Shown piece by piece: positions 8,432 through 17,484 of a stretch of DNA of 40,336 nt. The position numbers and the translations under genes are program-made. Source of the DNA: Flavobacteriales bacterium (GTDB lineage: Bacteria > Bacteroidota > Bacteroidia > Flavobacteriales_E > Vicingaceae); assembly GCA_026196775.1 (NCBI GenBank), contig JAPHUD010000024.1:1-40336 (forward strand). The letters run 5' to 3'. Below the pieces are notes generated by a model. That model did not search any database. It saw only the letters and a list, made by a program, of their open reading frames with translations, and was not told the origin of the DNA. How positions within the stretch are numbered: the first letter of the stretch is position 1; each line of letters opens with the position of its first letter.

Positions 8432-11239
8432 ATGCATTTTCTTAAAATATTTTTTACAAGCCTATTAATTATTGTTTTTTCAAGTGGTTTTGCTCAAATT
8501 ATTCCCAACGGACAAATAGATAATATTGATGAACTTTCCTTAAAAGAAACTACTTATACTCTTACGAAAGATGGAATCAAATTAGCTACAGATATTTACT
8601 TACCCGTTTTTAGAGATTCTGTAACTACCGACATTGTTATTGGAACATCTACTTACACCGTTCAATTAATTCCAAAAAATTCGCAATTTGTAATTTTTGA
8701 TACCACCAATATTTCTGCAAATAATTTTAGCCTTCCCATTATTTTTACACGAACACCCTACAATAAAAACACAGATGATTTAGGGGGTAAAATATTTCCG
8801 TTTTTAGGTTATGGCTACGCCATGCAAGACATGAGAGGGCGATATGATAGTGAAGGTGTTTACTTTCCTATGTACAGCGACTCTTGGCAAAAACACGATT
8901 ATCATCCAACCATAGGCATTCCTATGGATGCTTATGCTACTTCAAATCCTTCAAATGCATTAAATCACTCCGATGGAAGTGAAGCAATTTTTTATTTATC
9001 TGATAGTCTCTACAGAACTTTTGACGTTGACTTAGATGGCGTAAACGAAGTTTTTAAGTATTCCAATGGAAATATTGGTATGTACGGAGCTTCTGCTTTA
9101 GGAAACTCACAATACCAAGCACTATCTAATATTCCGCACAGTATGGCTAATAATCCTATAAAATGCATTATGCCAACTGTTGCTGCCAATGAGCATTATA
9201 ATTCTACCTTATTTCACAACGGTGTGTACCGACATTCTTTATCCAACGGATGGATTACAGGACAAATGATGGATTTAAGCGATTCATTAGCAACTTACGA
9301 CACTAGCTTAACCAATACTATTCATACTCCTGCAGATTATAGCTACGCTAACAAAGCAGATTTAACAAGTGATTTAATTGATTGGTTTGTGGTAAACGAT
9401 AACAATTCTTTTCCTTCTGGAGCCCATCCAACCTCTCCTTTGCGAGCCGATCTAGATGCTTCTTTTGCTCCTGTAAATGCTAACGGACAAACAGATGCTA
9501 ATGGAACTCATTCCAGATATACCAATATGAACAAACCAATATATCACCTTACAGGCTGGTGGGATATTTTTATAAACGGACAAATTGAAACGTTTAATAA
9601 AGCCAGAAACACCAATCCTTCTTCTAATCAGAAATTAGTTGTTGGCCCTTGGACACACCAAACCATAGGTGCCAAAGCTGTTGGAGATGAAATTTATCCA
9701 GACAATGTTTTTGATGTGTTAGGATTTGACCTCAACATAGATACCGACAGTTTACTTACCGACAGTAATTTACTAAATGATATTTATGAATCTGAATTGA
9801 TGAGTTGGTACAGAACACATTTAGGTGGTGAACCTTATTTTTTCATTCCAGAATCAAATATTTGGCAACCTTTAGGCACTAACTTAATTAGGGTTCCTTC
9901 CAAAAATTACATTATCCCTTATTATGAATTTTTAAACTATTTAGGTGGTCAAAGCCCTTTAAACAACTTGCCTGTAGAAATTGATGATGGTAATACTATT
10001 TCTTCTTTGTTTTATTCACTACCTACACTTTCGCCTCCTCTTTTAAACCTATCGAGACCTTTGACTCCTTACAATCCCAACCATTTCAATCAGGTTAAAG
10101 ATATACGCTTATATGTAACCGGTCCTTCAAATGATGCTCAAAATCCTAATACAGGTAATTATTGGTTAGAAACCGATTCCTTGCCTTTTACCAATGGTGT
10201 AGTAAGAGAAAAAATATATTTACATCAGAACTTAGATGCTGACACTATTGTACCAACTAACAATGAAGGCACGTTGACCTATGTTGCCGACCCCAACAAT
10301 CCTGTAATTACCATTGGTGGAAATAATATGATTCCTTCGGTTCCCGGAGGAGGAAAAAAATCTCAGGGTTCTATTAATGTTGCCGATCCTCTCTATGCTC
10401 CTTATACTTTAAATCGGTCGGATGTAATTGCTTTTGAAACAGCTCCCCTTACAGATACCATGACAGTTATTGGTTTCCCAAGGGCTTCTCTATATGCAAA
10501 AGGACATACCACTACCAACACAACAGCCAAAACAGATTTTGATTTAATGATTAGAGTTATTGATGTTTATCCTGACGGTAGAGAAATGTTTATTACGGAA
10601 GGTGTTGTTAATGCTAAGTCCAGAGCCTATGCCAAGTCTATTTTTAATGGCAATCCAAATGATAATATTATACTCACCAATATAGATAACAATACTTTCT
10701 ATCATTTTGAATTTGAAATGTTACCGCTTGGTCATACTTTTGGTATCGGGCATCAAATAAAGTTTTTGGTAAGCAGTAGCAATTATCCTAAATATCAATC
10801 TAATCCGCACATCCCAAATAATGCGAATCAATTTTTTAGATGGACTCCGGGAGATACCTTAGGGTACAACTACAATGGAAATTGGTTATATGCTCAGCAA
10901 AGTCAGATTACATTAGATTTTAATGCTGCTTTTCCATCTTATGTAGAACTTCCTAAAGTAACACAATTACCCAACAACATTAGCGAAATAACCATCAACA
11001 ACCAATTTGAAATTTATCCTAACCCTGCTCAAAACCTAATTACTATTAATAGAAATAGCAATGAAACTGCATCTGTTATCATTTATTCTTTATTAGGAAG
11101 TGTGGAATATCAAGGTATTTTAAAATCGAATGACCCCACTAAAATTATTGATATAAGTCATTTTGCTAACGGTATTTATTTTATTAGCATAAGCGATAGT
11201 AAAGGAATGAAGAACACGAAAAAGTTTGTGAAAAATTAG
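8432..11239 (+). CDS. Secreted CocE/NonD-type alpha/beta hydrolase (peptidase S15 family) with T9SS type A tail
   Basis: A 935-residue protein with a signal peptide ending at SSGFAQ. The alpha/beta-hydrolase domain shows TKDGIKLATDIYLP at the start, then the nucleophile Ser221 in GMYGASALG, Asp378 in GWWDIF and His409 in GPWTHQ. This is the Ser-Asp-His triad layout of cocaine esterase, Xaa-Pro dipeptidyl-peptidase and glutaryl-7-ACA acylase. The jelly-roll C-terminal domain of the S15 family (LYVTGPS, GFPRASLYAKG, FDLMIRVIDVYPDGR) follows at about residues 555-840. The last 75 residues are a T9SS type A sorting domain (FEIYPNPAQNLITI, then ISHFANGIYFISI, ending KKFVKN). It is therefore exported to the surface or medium. 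The substrate, ester, amide or X-Pro peptide, cannot be told from the sequence. Confidence 0.88.
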   Translation: MHFLKIFFTSLLIIVFSSGFAQIIPNGQIDNIDELSLKETTYTLTKDGIKLATDIYLPVFRDSVTTDIVIGTSTYTVQLIPKNSQFVIFDTTNISANNFSLPIIFTRTPYNKNTDDLGGKIFPFLGYGYAMQDMRGRYDSEGVYFPMYSDSWQKHDYHPTIGIPMDAYATSNPSNALNHSDGSEAIFYLSDSLYRTFDVDLDGVNEVFKYSNGNIGMYGASALGNSQYQALSNIPHSMANNPIKCIMPTVAANEHYNSTLFHNGVYRHSLSNGWITGQMMDLSDSLATYDTSLTNTIHTPADYSYANKADLTSDLIDWFVVNDNNSFPSGAHPTSPLRADLDASFAPVNANGQTDANGTHSRYTNMNKPIYHLTGWWDIFINGQIETFNKARNTNPSSNQKLVVGPWTHQTIGAKAVGDEIYPDNVFDVLGFDLNIDTDSLLTDSNLLNDIYESELMSWYRTHLGGEPYFFIPESNIWQPLGTNLIRVPSKNYIIPYYEFLNYLGGQSPLNNLPVEIDDGNTISSLFYSLPTLSPPLLNLSRPLTPYNPNHFNQVKDIRLYVTGPSNDAQNPNTGNYWLETDSLPFTNGVVREKIYLHQNLDADTIVPTNNEGTLTYVADPNNPVITIGGNNMIPSVPGGGKKSQGSINVADPLYAPYTLNRSDVIAFETAPLTDTMTVIGFPRASLYAKGHTTTNTTAKTDFDLMIRVIDVYPDGREMFITEGVVNAKSRAYAKSIFNGNPNDNIILTNIDNNTFYHFEFEMLPLGHTFGIGHQIKFLVSSSNYPKYQSNPHIPNNANQFFRWTPGDTLGYNYNGNWLYAQQSQITLDFNAAFPSYVELPKVTQLPNNISEITINNQFEIYPNPAQNLITINRNSNETASVIIYSLLGSVEYQGILKSNDPTKIIDISHFANGIYFISISDSKGMKNTKKFVKN

Positions 11240-11273
11240 GCCTGTTAAGAACCTATTAATAAATAACCCTTAA

Positions 11274-12125
11274 ATGAAATTTATCTTATACATATCGCTA
11301 CTTGTATTTACTGTATCATGCTTAAATCCACAAGATAGAAAAGCTAAAATGATGGAGAGAAACAGTAATAAAGTTTCAAATTGTTTAAAGGACAAATTTA
11401 ATTCTTATGAAATTAATATTACTAAAACGTTCCATGACTATGAGAAGTACCTTTTAGAAACAAATATTTTGAAAGACACTAATGCTGAATCATATATAAA
11501 TGCTTTTAATTATATTAGAGATAACTACACTCAAAAGACTCCATTATATAAATATGTTGATAATTCCTTCCCTAAAGACACAATTATTGTAAATAACTAC
11601 ATAAGTTTTACTCAAAACTGTATGAATGAATTTATTAAAGAAATGCAACAAAAGCAATCAGAATATGAAAACTCTGCTCTTTATGAATACCAACAACAAA
11701 TCAATGATTTAATAAAAGATTTTATTCCTATACAAAGTGAAAAAGCTGACAATTATAACCCAACAATTGATTCTAGCTATTTTCAAACTCGATTTTTCAA
11801 ACATGTTGTTTTATCACTTATCTATACTGATGAATTTAATTTCAGCGAAAAAAGAAAGCGAGATGCTCTAACTAAATTTATTGTAACCATTACAGAAGAT
11901 GAGGTAATAAAAATTAATGGAGAAAAAGTTCCCGCAAATAAACTTTCTGAATTTGTAAATAATGAAAAAGAAAAGTTTACAGATTATGAAAAAGAAAATT
12001 ATATCGTAAAACTTATAGTTGAGCCAAAAACAAAAATGGAAATAGTTAAAGAGGTTAGAAATGAACTATGGAACTCAAATTCTTTAAATATTTATTTCTC
12101 TACTCTAAGAGAAAATGAAAAATAA
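11274..12125 (+). CDS. Lipoprotein of unknown function
   Basis: A 283-residue protein with a lipoprotein signal: MKFILYISLLVFTVSC, with the lipobox Cys at residue 16. The mature protein is charged, Lys/Glu/Asn-rich and largely helical. ExxK-rich segments near residues 120-150 could form a coiled coil. A later part (FIVTITEDEVIKINGEKV) resembles a short ExbD-like beta segment, but no membrane anchor is present, so no assignment is made. It starts 34 bp after the CocE-like gene on the same strand and ends 4 bp before the convergent folC. No terminator hairpin was found between the two converging genes. Confidence 0.65.
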   Translation: MKFILYISLLVFTVSCLNPQDRKAKMMERNSNKVSNCLKDKFNSYEINITKTFHDYEKYLLETNILKDTNAESYINAFNYIRDNYTQKTPLYKYVDNSFPKDTIIVNNYISFTQNCMNEFIKEMQQKQSEYENSALYEYQQQINDLIKDFIPIQSEKADNYNPTIDSSYFQTRFFKHVVLSLIYTDEFNFSEKRKRDALTKFIVTITEDEVIKINGEKVPANKLSEFVNNEKEKFTDYEKENYIVKLIVEPKTKMEIVKEVRNELWNSNSLNIYFSTLRENEK

Positions 12126-12129
12126 TAAA

Positions 12130-13350
12130 TTAAACCACCTCAGCAACTACAAAGGTACTTCCTCCAATAAAAATAATATCATCAGTAGTAGCATTTTTTT
12201 GAGCTGCTTGGTAGGCTGCTTCAACTGCTGGAAAAGCAGTACCTGACAGTCCAACTGCGGTTGCTTTCTCTGCTAAAATGTGTACATCTAACGCTCTTGG
12301 GATTTTAGCTTGACAAAAATAATAAGTAGCATGTTTAGGCAGTAATTGAAGAATATTGGAAATATCTTTATCATTCACCACTCCTAACACAAAGTGTAAT
12401 TTTTTATAGGTTTGCTCAGCTAATTGAGCTAAAATTAATTTTATCCCTGCTTCATTGTGTCCAGTATCGCAAACGGTTAGTGGTTGCTTATTTAATATTT
12501 GCCATCTTCCCATTAAGCCGGTATTATTCACCACATTTAATAAGCCTTTTTTGATATGGTTTACTGCAATTTTCCAACCCAATTGTTGTAAAATTTGAAT
12601 AGTAGCCACTACCGTTTTTTTATTCTTTTGCTGATAGGCTCCTTTTAAATCACTCTCATATTCTTGCGTTGGATATTCATCTGCAAATTGTATGGGAGCG
12701 TTCAATTGTTTTGCCTTTTCAATAAAAACGTGTTTTATTTCAGGCTGCGTTTCACCAATAACTACAGGAATAGTTGATTTAATTATTCCTGCTTTTTCAG
12801 CTGCAATTTTAGCTAAAGTATCTCCCAAAAACTGCGTATGATCCATACTAATATTAGTAATTACAGCCACTTCAGGAGTAACTATATTGGTAGAATCGAG
12901 TCTGCCCCCCAAACCAGTTTCTACAATAGCGATATCTACTTTTTGATTGGCAAAATAATGAAACGCCAACCCTACTGTCCATTCAAAAAAAGAAAGCTGT
13001 ATTTTTTCAAATTCATTTTTGTATTCCTTAACAAAATCAATGACTTCATTTTCCGAAATCATTTCTCCGTTAATTTTTATACGTTCTCTAAAGTCTTTTA
13101 AATGAGGAGAAGTATAAAGTCCCACTTTATAACCCGCTTCTTGTAAAATAGATACCAACATGTGCGAGGTAGAACCTTTACCATTTGTTCCTGCTATATG
13201 TACTGACTTAAATTGTTTTTCAGGATGATTTAATATTTCACTCAAACGATAGGTATTGTCTAAATTGGCTTTATAAGCTGCATTTCCAATACGTTGATAC
13301 ATGGGCAACTGACCAAAAAGATAATCGAGTGTTTCAGGGTAATTCATCAA
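12130..13350 (-). CDS. folC: Bifunctional folylpolyglutamate/dihydrofolate synthase
   Basis: A 406-residue Mur-ligase family enzyme that adds glutamate to folates (and in many bacteria to dihydropteroate) with ATP in the cytoplasm. The P-loop is HIAGTNGKGSTSHML (residues 51-65). IVETGLGGRLDSTNIV and ITNISMDHTQFLGDTLAKIAAEKAGIIK are the hallmark FolC segments, and CDTGHNEAGI and LHFVLGVVNDKDI mark the C-terminal glutamate-ligase domain. The length is typical. Its ATG overlaps the stop codon of the tonB-like gene by 4 bp (13347-13350), so it is the last gene of the exbB-exbD-tonB-folC operon and translationally coupled. Confidence 0.93.
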   Translation of the reverse strand: MMNYPETLDYLFGQLPMYQRIGNAAYKANLDNTYRLSEILNHPEKQFKSVHIAGTNGKGSTSHMLVSILQEAGYKVGLYTSPHLKDFRERIKINGEMISENEVIDFVKEYKNEFEKIQLSFFEWTVGLAFHYFANQKVDIAIVETGLGGRLDSTNIVTPEVAVITNISMDHTQFLGDTLAKIAAEKAGIIKSTIPVVIGETQPEIKHVFIEKAKQLNAPIQFADEYPTQEYESDLKGAYQQKNKKTVVATIQILQQLGWKIAVNHIKKGLLNVVNNTGLMGRWQILNKQPLTVCDTGHNEAGIKLILAQLAEQTYKKLHFVLGVVNDKDISNILQLLPKHATYYFCQAKIPRALDVHILAEKATAVGLSGTAFPAVEAAYQAAQKNATTDDIIFIGGSTFVVAEVV

Positions 13351-14129
13351 TTAAGAATGTAAACAAAAGTCATGGTACCTTTTTGTTCTGCTGGAGCATC
13401 TGCTTTCACATTGAAACGAGCTTCTAGTGCTGCTTCTTTAGAAATTTTATACAAGGTTGGGTTGGTAGTACTAGAACCTCTTGCTCCGGGTGTTGCTCTA
13501 ATCACTTTTCCGTTTTTATCCACCACAATTTCTACTACCACTTTTCCATCTTCTTGTGTTGGATTGTTTGGTTTTTTCACTTTTACCATAGACCTTCCAG
13601 CCAAAGAAAAGTCAACACCATTACCTGTTCCTCCTCCCGTATAATTATTGCTGTTGGGTTCACCACTTTCATCACCCTGATCTCCAGGAGTACCTGTATT
13701 CCCATCTCCTGTAGAATTATTATTAGGATTATTTAAGGCGTTTAAGGCATTAGATAAGTTTTCATCTACTGTTTGCTCTGTTTGTTGCGTTGTAGTATTT
13801 TGGTTGGTAGTAGTGGTAGTATTTTGTGAAGCATTCATTTCTACGGATTCTTCCGTAGTTGTTAAGGCATTCTCTTCTGCAGAACTTGGCGTAGTTGTTT
13901 CGCTTGTGGTAGCATTTTCAGAAGTAGTGGTAGTTTCTGAAGAGGAGGGCTGAACATCTCCCATTCCTTCATCTGAAGTTCCAAAATTAATCACCATTCC
14001 TCCTGCATTTTCCTCAGGTGGATCTTGGTAAGTCATCCCAAATTGAATAAATAGCAACAACAACAGCAAGTGAAACAAGATGGTTCCAATTACTCCAGTT
14101 CTACTATTTTTTTCTTGTAAGATTTCCAT
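13347..14129 (-). CDS. TonB-family energy transducer
   Basis: A 260-residue protein that links the ExbB/ExbD proton motor in the inner membrane to outer-membrane receptors. One N-terminal membrane segment (GTILFHLLLLLLFIQFG, about residues 15-31) is followed by a long periplasmic linker (about 45-170). The linker is Thr-, Asn-, Gln-, Ser- and Glu-rich instead of the usual Pro-rich type. A C-terminal TonB-like domain follows (LAGRSMVKVKKPNN, GKVVVEIVVDKNGKV, YKISKEAALEARF, GTMTFVYIL). exbD lies 39 bp upstream and folC overlaps by 4 bp. With exbB and exbD it forms a complete TonB energy module. Confidence 0.85.
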   Translation of the reverse strand: MEILQEKNSRTGVIGTILFHLLLLLLFIQFGMTYQDPPEENAGGMVINFGTSDEGMGDVQPSSSETTTTSENATTSETTTPSSAEENALTTTEESVEMNASQNTTTTTNQNTTTQQTEQTVDENLSNALNALNNPNNNSTGDGNTGTPGDQGDESGEPNSNNYTGGGTGNGVDFSLAGRSMVKVKKPNNPTQEDGKVVVEIVVDKNGKVIRATPGARGSSTTNPTLYKISKEAALEARFNVKADAPAEQKGTMTFVYILN

Positions 14130-14168
14130 TTATTCTGCTTGATGCATTAATTTTATTTATTCCATAAA

Positions 14169-14561
14169 TTATTTTGGCGATGTTGCCAATACCAATTTCA
14201 ATTTATTTCTGTTGGCAATATCCATAATTACCACTACATTTTCTATAGGCACACTTTTTTCTGCTCGCAATATAATACCCGGATTTTCTTCATTAGCCGT
14301 ATGCGATAATAATAAAGTTTCTAATTCCTCCACAGCTACTTCATCTTTATTTACATAATATCTTAAATCTTCAGTAATGCTCACGTTTACTGTTTGCGGA
14401 CGAGGAGCTGAATGACTTGCTTTAGGTAAAACAACATCCAAAGCATTAGGACTAATTAATGTAGATGCGATGATGAAAAACACCAACAACAAAAACACAA
14501 TATCCGTCATACTCGACATATTGAAATTGGTGTTTACTTTATTTTTTGAACGTATAGCCAT
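14169..14561 (-). CDS. exbD: ExbD/TolR-type biopolymer transport protein
   Basis: A 130-residue inner-membrane protein with a single transmembrane helix carrying the proton-relaying Asp20 (MTDIVFLLLVFFIIAST), followed by a periplasmic ExbD/TolR domain (LDVVLPKASH to KLKLVLATS). The length is normal. It lies between exbB (77 bp upstream) and the tonB-like gene (39 bp downstream). It works as the stator or peg partner of the ExbB channel. TolR cannot be excluded from sequence alone, but the adjacent TonB supports ExbD. Confidence 0.88.
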   Translation of the reverse strand: MAIRSKNKVNTNFNMSSMTDIVFLLLVFFIIASTLISPNALDVVLPKASHSAPRPQTVNVSITEDLRYYVNKDEVAVEELETLLLSHTANEENPGIILRAEKSVPIENVVVIMDIANRNKLKLVLATSPK

Positions 14562-14638
14562 TTTTATTAGTTAAAAGTTTGTAAAGTATAAAGTGTGACA
14601 GTTTGTAAAGTCTATTCTCTAATTCTCACATCCACACA

Positions 14639-15355
14639 TCAATTAGCTGGTTCATGTAAAATATCTAAAAATTCGGTAGTTCTAGCTTCCATAATAAAAA
14701 CAATTTTCTCCACTTTCGCTACTAATGTATTGTAGCCAATATAAGCAACGATACCAACTATAAGTCCGGCTACGGTAGTGGTCATTGCGGTAAAAATTCC
14801 TTCTGAAAGTGTATTTAAATCAACACCTCCACCACCTTTAGACATTTCGTGGAAAACCAAAATCATCCCTATAACTGTCCCTAAAAAACCTATCATGGGA
14901 GCTGCACCAGAGATAGTTGCCAAGGTAGATAAGTTTTTTTCTAACTTGTTTAATTCTAATTTTCCAGTATTTTCTACGGCTGTTCCAATATCACTTAATG
15001 GTTTCCCAATTCTAGAAATACCTTTCTCTATCATTTTTGCAATTGGCGAAGCATTAGATTTACATAACGTTTTAGCTGCATCCATCTTACCTTCATGTAT
15101 AAAATCTTTAATTTGATTCATAAAATTGGCATCTTCTTTACTGGCATTTTTAATAGCCAAGTATCTTTCTATTATAATATAAACTGCTAGTATAGATAAT
15201 ATCAACAGCGTTATCATAATAATTGCTCCACCTATTCCACCGGAGCTTACCAATTCCCATATAGAAAGTGTTTTTTCTTCAGAAACTGCTTCTTGAACTA
15301 CTGTTGATGTTGTATCAGCAGCCACATTTACTTGTAATAACAAAGATTGAATCAT
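14639..15355 (-). CDS. exbB: MotA/TolQ/ExbB proton channel family protein
   Basis: A 238-residue inner-membrane protein with three hydrophobic helices: about residues 40-62 (IGGAIIMITLLILSILAVYIII), about 145-170 (ISGAAPMIGFLGTVIGMILVF) and about 190-212 (MTTTVAGLIVGIVAYIGYN). The conserved GAAPMIGFLGTVIGM and the Thr/Ala-rich last helix are the signature of the channel. A hydrophobic N-terminal stretch (MIQSLLLQVNVAADTTS) may be an extra leader. It is the first gene of exbB-exbD-tonB-folC and provides proton flow to energise TonB-dependent receptors, such as the one at 27949-30156. Confidence 0.88.
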   Translation of the reverse strand: MIQSLLLQVNVAADTTSTVVQEAVSEEKTLSIWELVSSGGIGGAIIMITLLILSILAVYIIIERYLAIKNASKEDANFMNQIKDFIHEGKMDAAKTLCKSNASPIAKMIEKGISRIGKPLSDIGTAVENTGKLELNKLEKNLSTLATISGAAPMIGFLGTVIGMILVFHEMSKGGGGVDLNTLSEGIFTAMTTTVAGLIVGIVAYIGYNTLVAKVEKIVFIMEARTTEFLDILHEPAN

Positions 15356-15486
15356 AATTTATAGATTTTTATAGTGCTAAAATACGGTTGATTGACGATG
15401 ATAGTAAGAACAAAAAATGTAATTTGTAAACAGCGAACTGTTAGCTTTTATTGTCCGGAATATCTTAAAACTTATTAAAAAAGTAA

Positions 15487-16908
15487 TTATTTACGCTCAA
15501 ACAATTGTATAAAAACTGTGGGCGAACGCAATTCATGAATAAGTCTGTATCTTGAATATAAAGCATCTAATTCTGCATCGCTAAAACCATTAAACACATT
15601 GGAATAGAGTATATAATTGTCTTTACCTATATTTTTTGATTTGAATAAACGAATATCTTCTTCCATAAAAATGATAGCATGATTTCCTAAAATTGGAAAA
15701 GCTGTCCCTACTTCATAATATGGAATTTCATTAGCATCTAGATAGTCATTCATCTCTAACTGCAAACTATAAAAAGGCAAGTGAGCCAAACTTGCATCCC
15801 AACCTTGGGCAATTTTATTAGGATACACCCAAAAATTCCCCACTAAAAGTGAGACAGTCAATACTCCAAAAAGGCTCTTTTTAACTAATGAAGAACTTAT
15901 GACTTTATCCAAATAATAACCAACTGCTAACAAAATCAATAAATATAAAGGCAGTAAATATCTATGTCCAGTAAGTTGCTGAAAGTACAAAAATGGAATA
16001 ATGAAAATAATTGCACTGACCAATATCAATATTAATAATTGTAATGATTTTGATTCTCTTAACAACTTTTTTCTATACATTACTACCATAACTAAGAGAA
16101 CTAATACGGCTAATGCTCTTCCAAAATCCAATATTCGCCAAGCAAAAATTCCAATGTTATAAATTGCTCCATTAAAATCATTGGTTATTCTACCTGCTTC
16201 CCAAGCAGAATCTGGATGGGACCAAAACCAACCTGTTGCTTTATAATGATAAAAATGATAGCTTAAAAAAAGTAAAAACGGAAAAACATAAAACAATGAT
16301 TTCATTAATAAAAGATGTAATGGGAAACCTCTAAAATGCTGTCTTCTCAATGAAAAAATAAAGTCTATTAAGAAAATGGCAAATGCTGCTACTATTCCTC
16401 TCATACTAATTAAAAATAAGCCTATTAGAGCCAACATTAAAAGTGTTTTTCTATTTTCAAAAACAGCATTGAGGGCCAATAAAAAACAAAAAAGCAATAC
16501 AATATCTGGAGAAACCATTGCTGCCTGACTCAAAAAAGTAGGGTCTACCAATATTAATAACATTGTTAGTACTAACACATAAGAAGTACCAATAAACCGT
16601 TTTGCTAATAAATAAACCTGATAAACTATTCCCAATATAAACGGGAGCATGGCAAAATGAGCTACCAAAAGTGATTTGCCAAAAAACTGCCACATTTTAG
16701 CTATATACATTGCCAATAATGGTACATGCCCCGTATCAACCTGGTTAGGAAGAATAAAAGAACGAAAATTATTTTCATAAAAAAAAGTTGCTGGAGCAGC
16801 AACTAAATTAATGGTATCCCAAAAAAAGAAATTATTGGAAACATAAGCCGTAAAGAGTATAAAAAACAGAAAAAATGGAACTACTATTTGAATTTTTCGA
16901 CTAATCAT
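15487..16908 (-). CDS. GT-C fold membrane glycosyltransferase (GT39/ArnT-like)
   Basis: A 473-residue polytopic membrane protein with about ten or more hydrophobic helices. The N-terminal helix is followed by an Asp in the first external loop (FFWDTINLVAAPATFFYENNF), the position of the catalytic Asp of GT-C transferases that use polyprenyl-phosphate sugars. DTGHVPLLAMYIAKMWQFFG matches the HPPL.Y.....W..FG pattern of the GT39/PMT and ArnT families. The last 90 residues form a soluble domain. A likely role is glycan assembly on lipids or proteins at the outer face of the inner membrane; donor and acceptor are unknown. It follows 24 bp after the outer-membrane protein pair on the same strand, and has a TAGTTTTG box (16928-16935, minus strand) close to its start. 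Confidence 0.75.
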   Translation of the reverse strand: MISRKIQIVVPFFLFFILFTAYVSNNFFFWDTINLVAAPATFFYENNFRSFILPNQVDTGHVPLLAMYIAKMWQFFGKSLLVAHFAMLPFILGIVYQVYLLAKRFIGTSYVLVLTMLLILVDPTFLSQAAMVSPDIVLLFCFLLALNAVFENRKTLLMLALIGLFLISMRGIVAAFAIFLIDFIFSLRRQHFRGFPLHLLLMKSLFYVFPFLLFLSYHFYHYKATGWFWSHPDSAWEAGRITNDFNGAIYNIGIFAWRILDFGRALAVLVLLVMVVMYRKKLLRESKSLQLLILILVSAIIFIIPFLYFQQLTGHRYLLPLYLLILLAVGYYLDKVISSSLVKKSLFGVLTVSLLVGNFWVYPNKIAQGWDASLAHLPFYSLQLEMNDYLDANEIPYYEVGTAFPILGNHAIIFMEEDIRLFKSKNIGKDNYILYSNVFNGFSDAELDALYSRYRLIHELRSPTVFIQLFERK

Positions 16909-16932
16909 TTTTGGGATAATTACCGCCCAAAA

Positions 16933-17484
16933 CTACTTATTTTTTTTAGTTACGATATTAAATCCCAGTCCGAATGATAAACGAATTTCATTTATAGGAT
17001 AAGGAGGTAGATTAGACAAATGTTTACCCGATACAAAACGCGCGTCTATAAACAAATGAAACCATTTAGCTGCAAAATAATTAAATCCTGCTACAGCAGA
17101 AACCAGAGGCGTTGTTTCCGTTTTGGTAGTTCCATTATACCGTGTGGCAGCTAATCCCGGCTGAATACCTATATAAGGTACAAAATTGGATTTTTTACTG
17201 AAATGATACGCCATTCCGGCAAACAATTGATGGTTAACGTCCAAACTGTTTTCTTCATTTTCTAGGAAGAAATAAGTATCTCCACGTGTGGTTAAAAATG
17301 AATGTATAAAATATTCTAAATTTCCGTGCAAAAAAATGTTGTTTTCATTTCTATCGGTAGATTTTCCCATGCCTATTGTTCCTTGAAAACGCAACAACCC
17401 TTCTTTTACAACTATATCGCTAGTTTGAGAAAATAAATTCATTCCACAAAAAACAAGCACAATAACTAACGCTTTTTTTACCAT
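16933..17484 (-). CDS. Small outer-membrane beta-barrel protein
   Basis: A 183-residue protein with a signal peptide (MVKKALVIVLVFCGMNLFSQ). The mature part shows alternating hydrophobic strands with aromatic residues near their ends (GNLEYFIHSF, FAGMAYHFS, FVPYIGIQPG, FHLFIDARFV). It ends in a Gly/Phe-rich strand, LSFGLGFNIVTKKNK. This is the pattern of an eight-stranded OmpA/OmpX-like barrel. Its first 7 bp overlap the end of the upstream barrel gene, and the two may form a functional pair. No enzymatic residues are recognised. Confidence 0.65.
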   Translation of the reverse strand: MVKKALVIVLVFCGMNLFSQTSDIVVKEGLLRFQGTIGMGKSTDRNENNIFLHGNLEYFIHSFLTTRGDTYFFLENEENSLDVNHQLFAGMAYHFSKKSNFVPYIGIQPGLAATRYNGTTKTETTPLVSAVAGFNYFAAKWFHLFIDARFVSGKHLSNLPPYPINEIRLSFGLGFNIVTKKNK

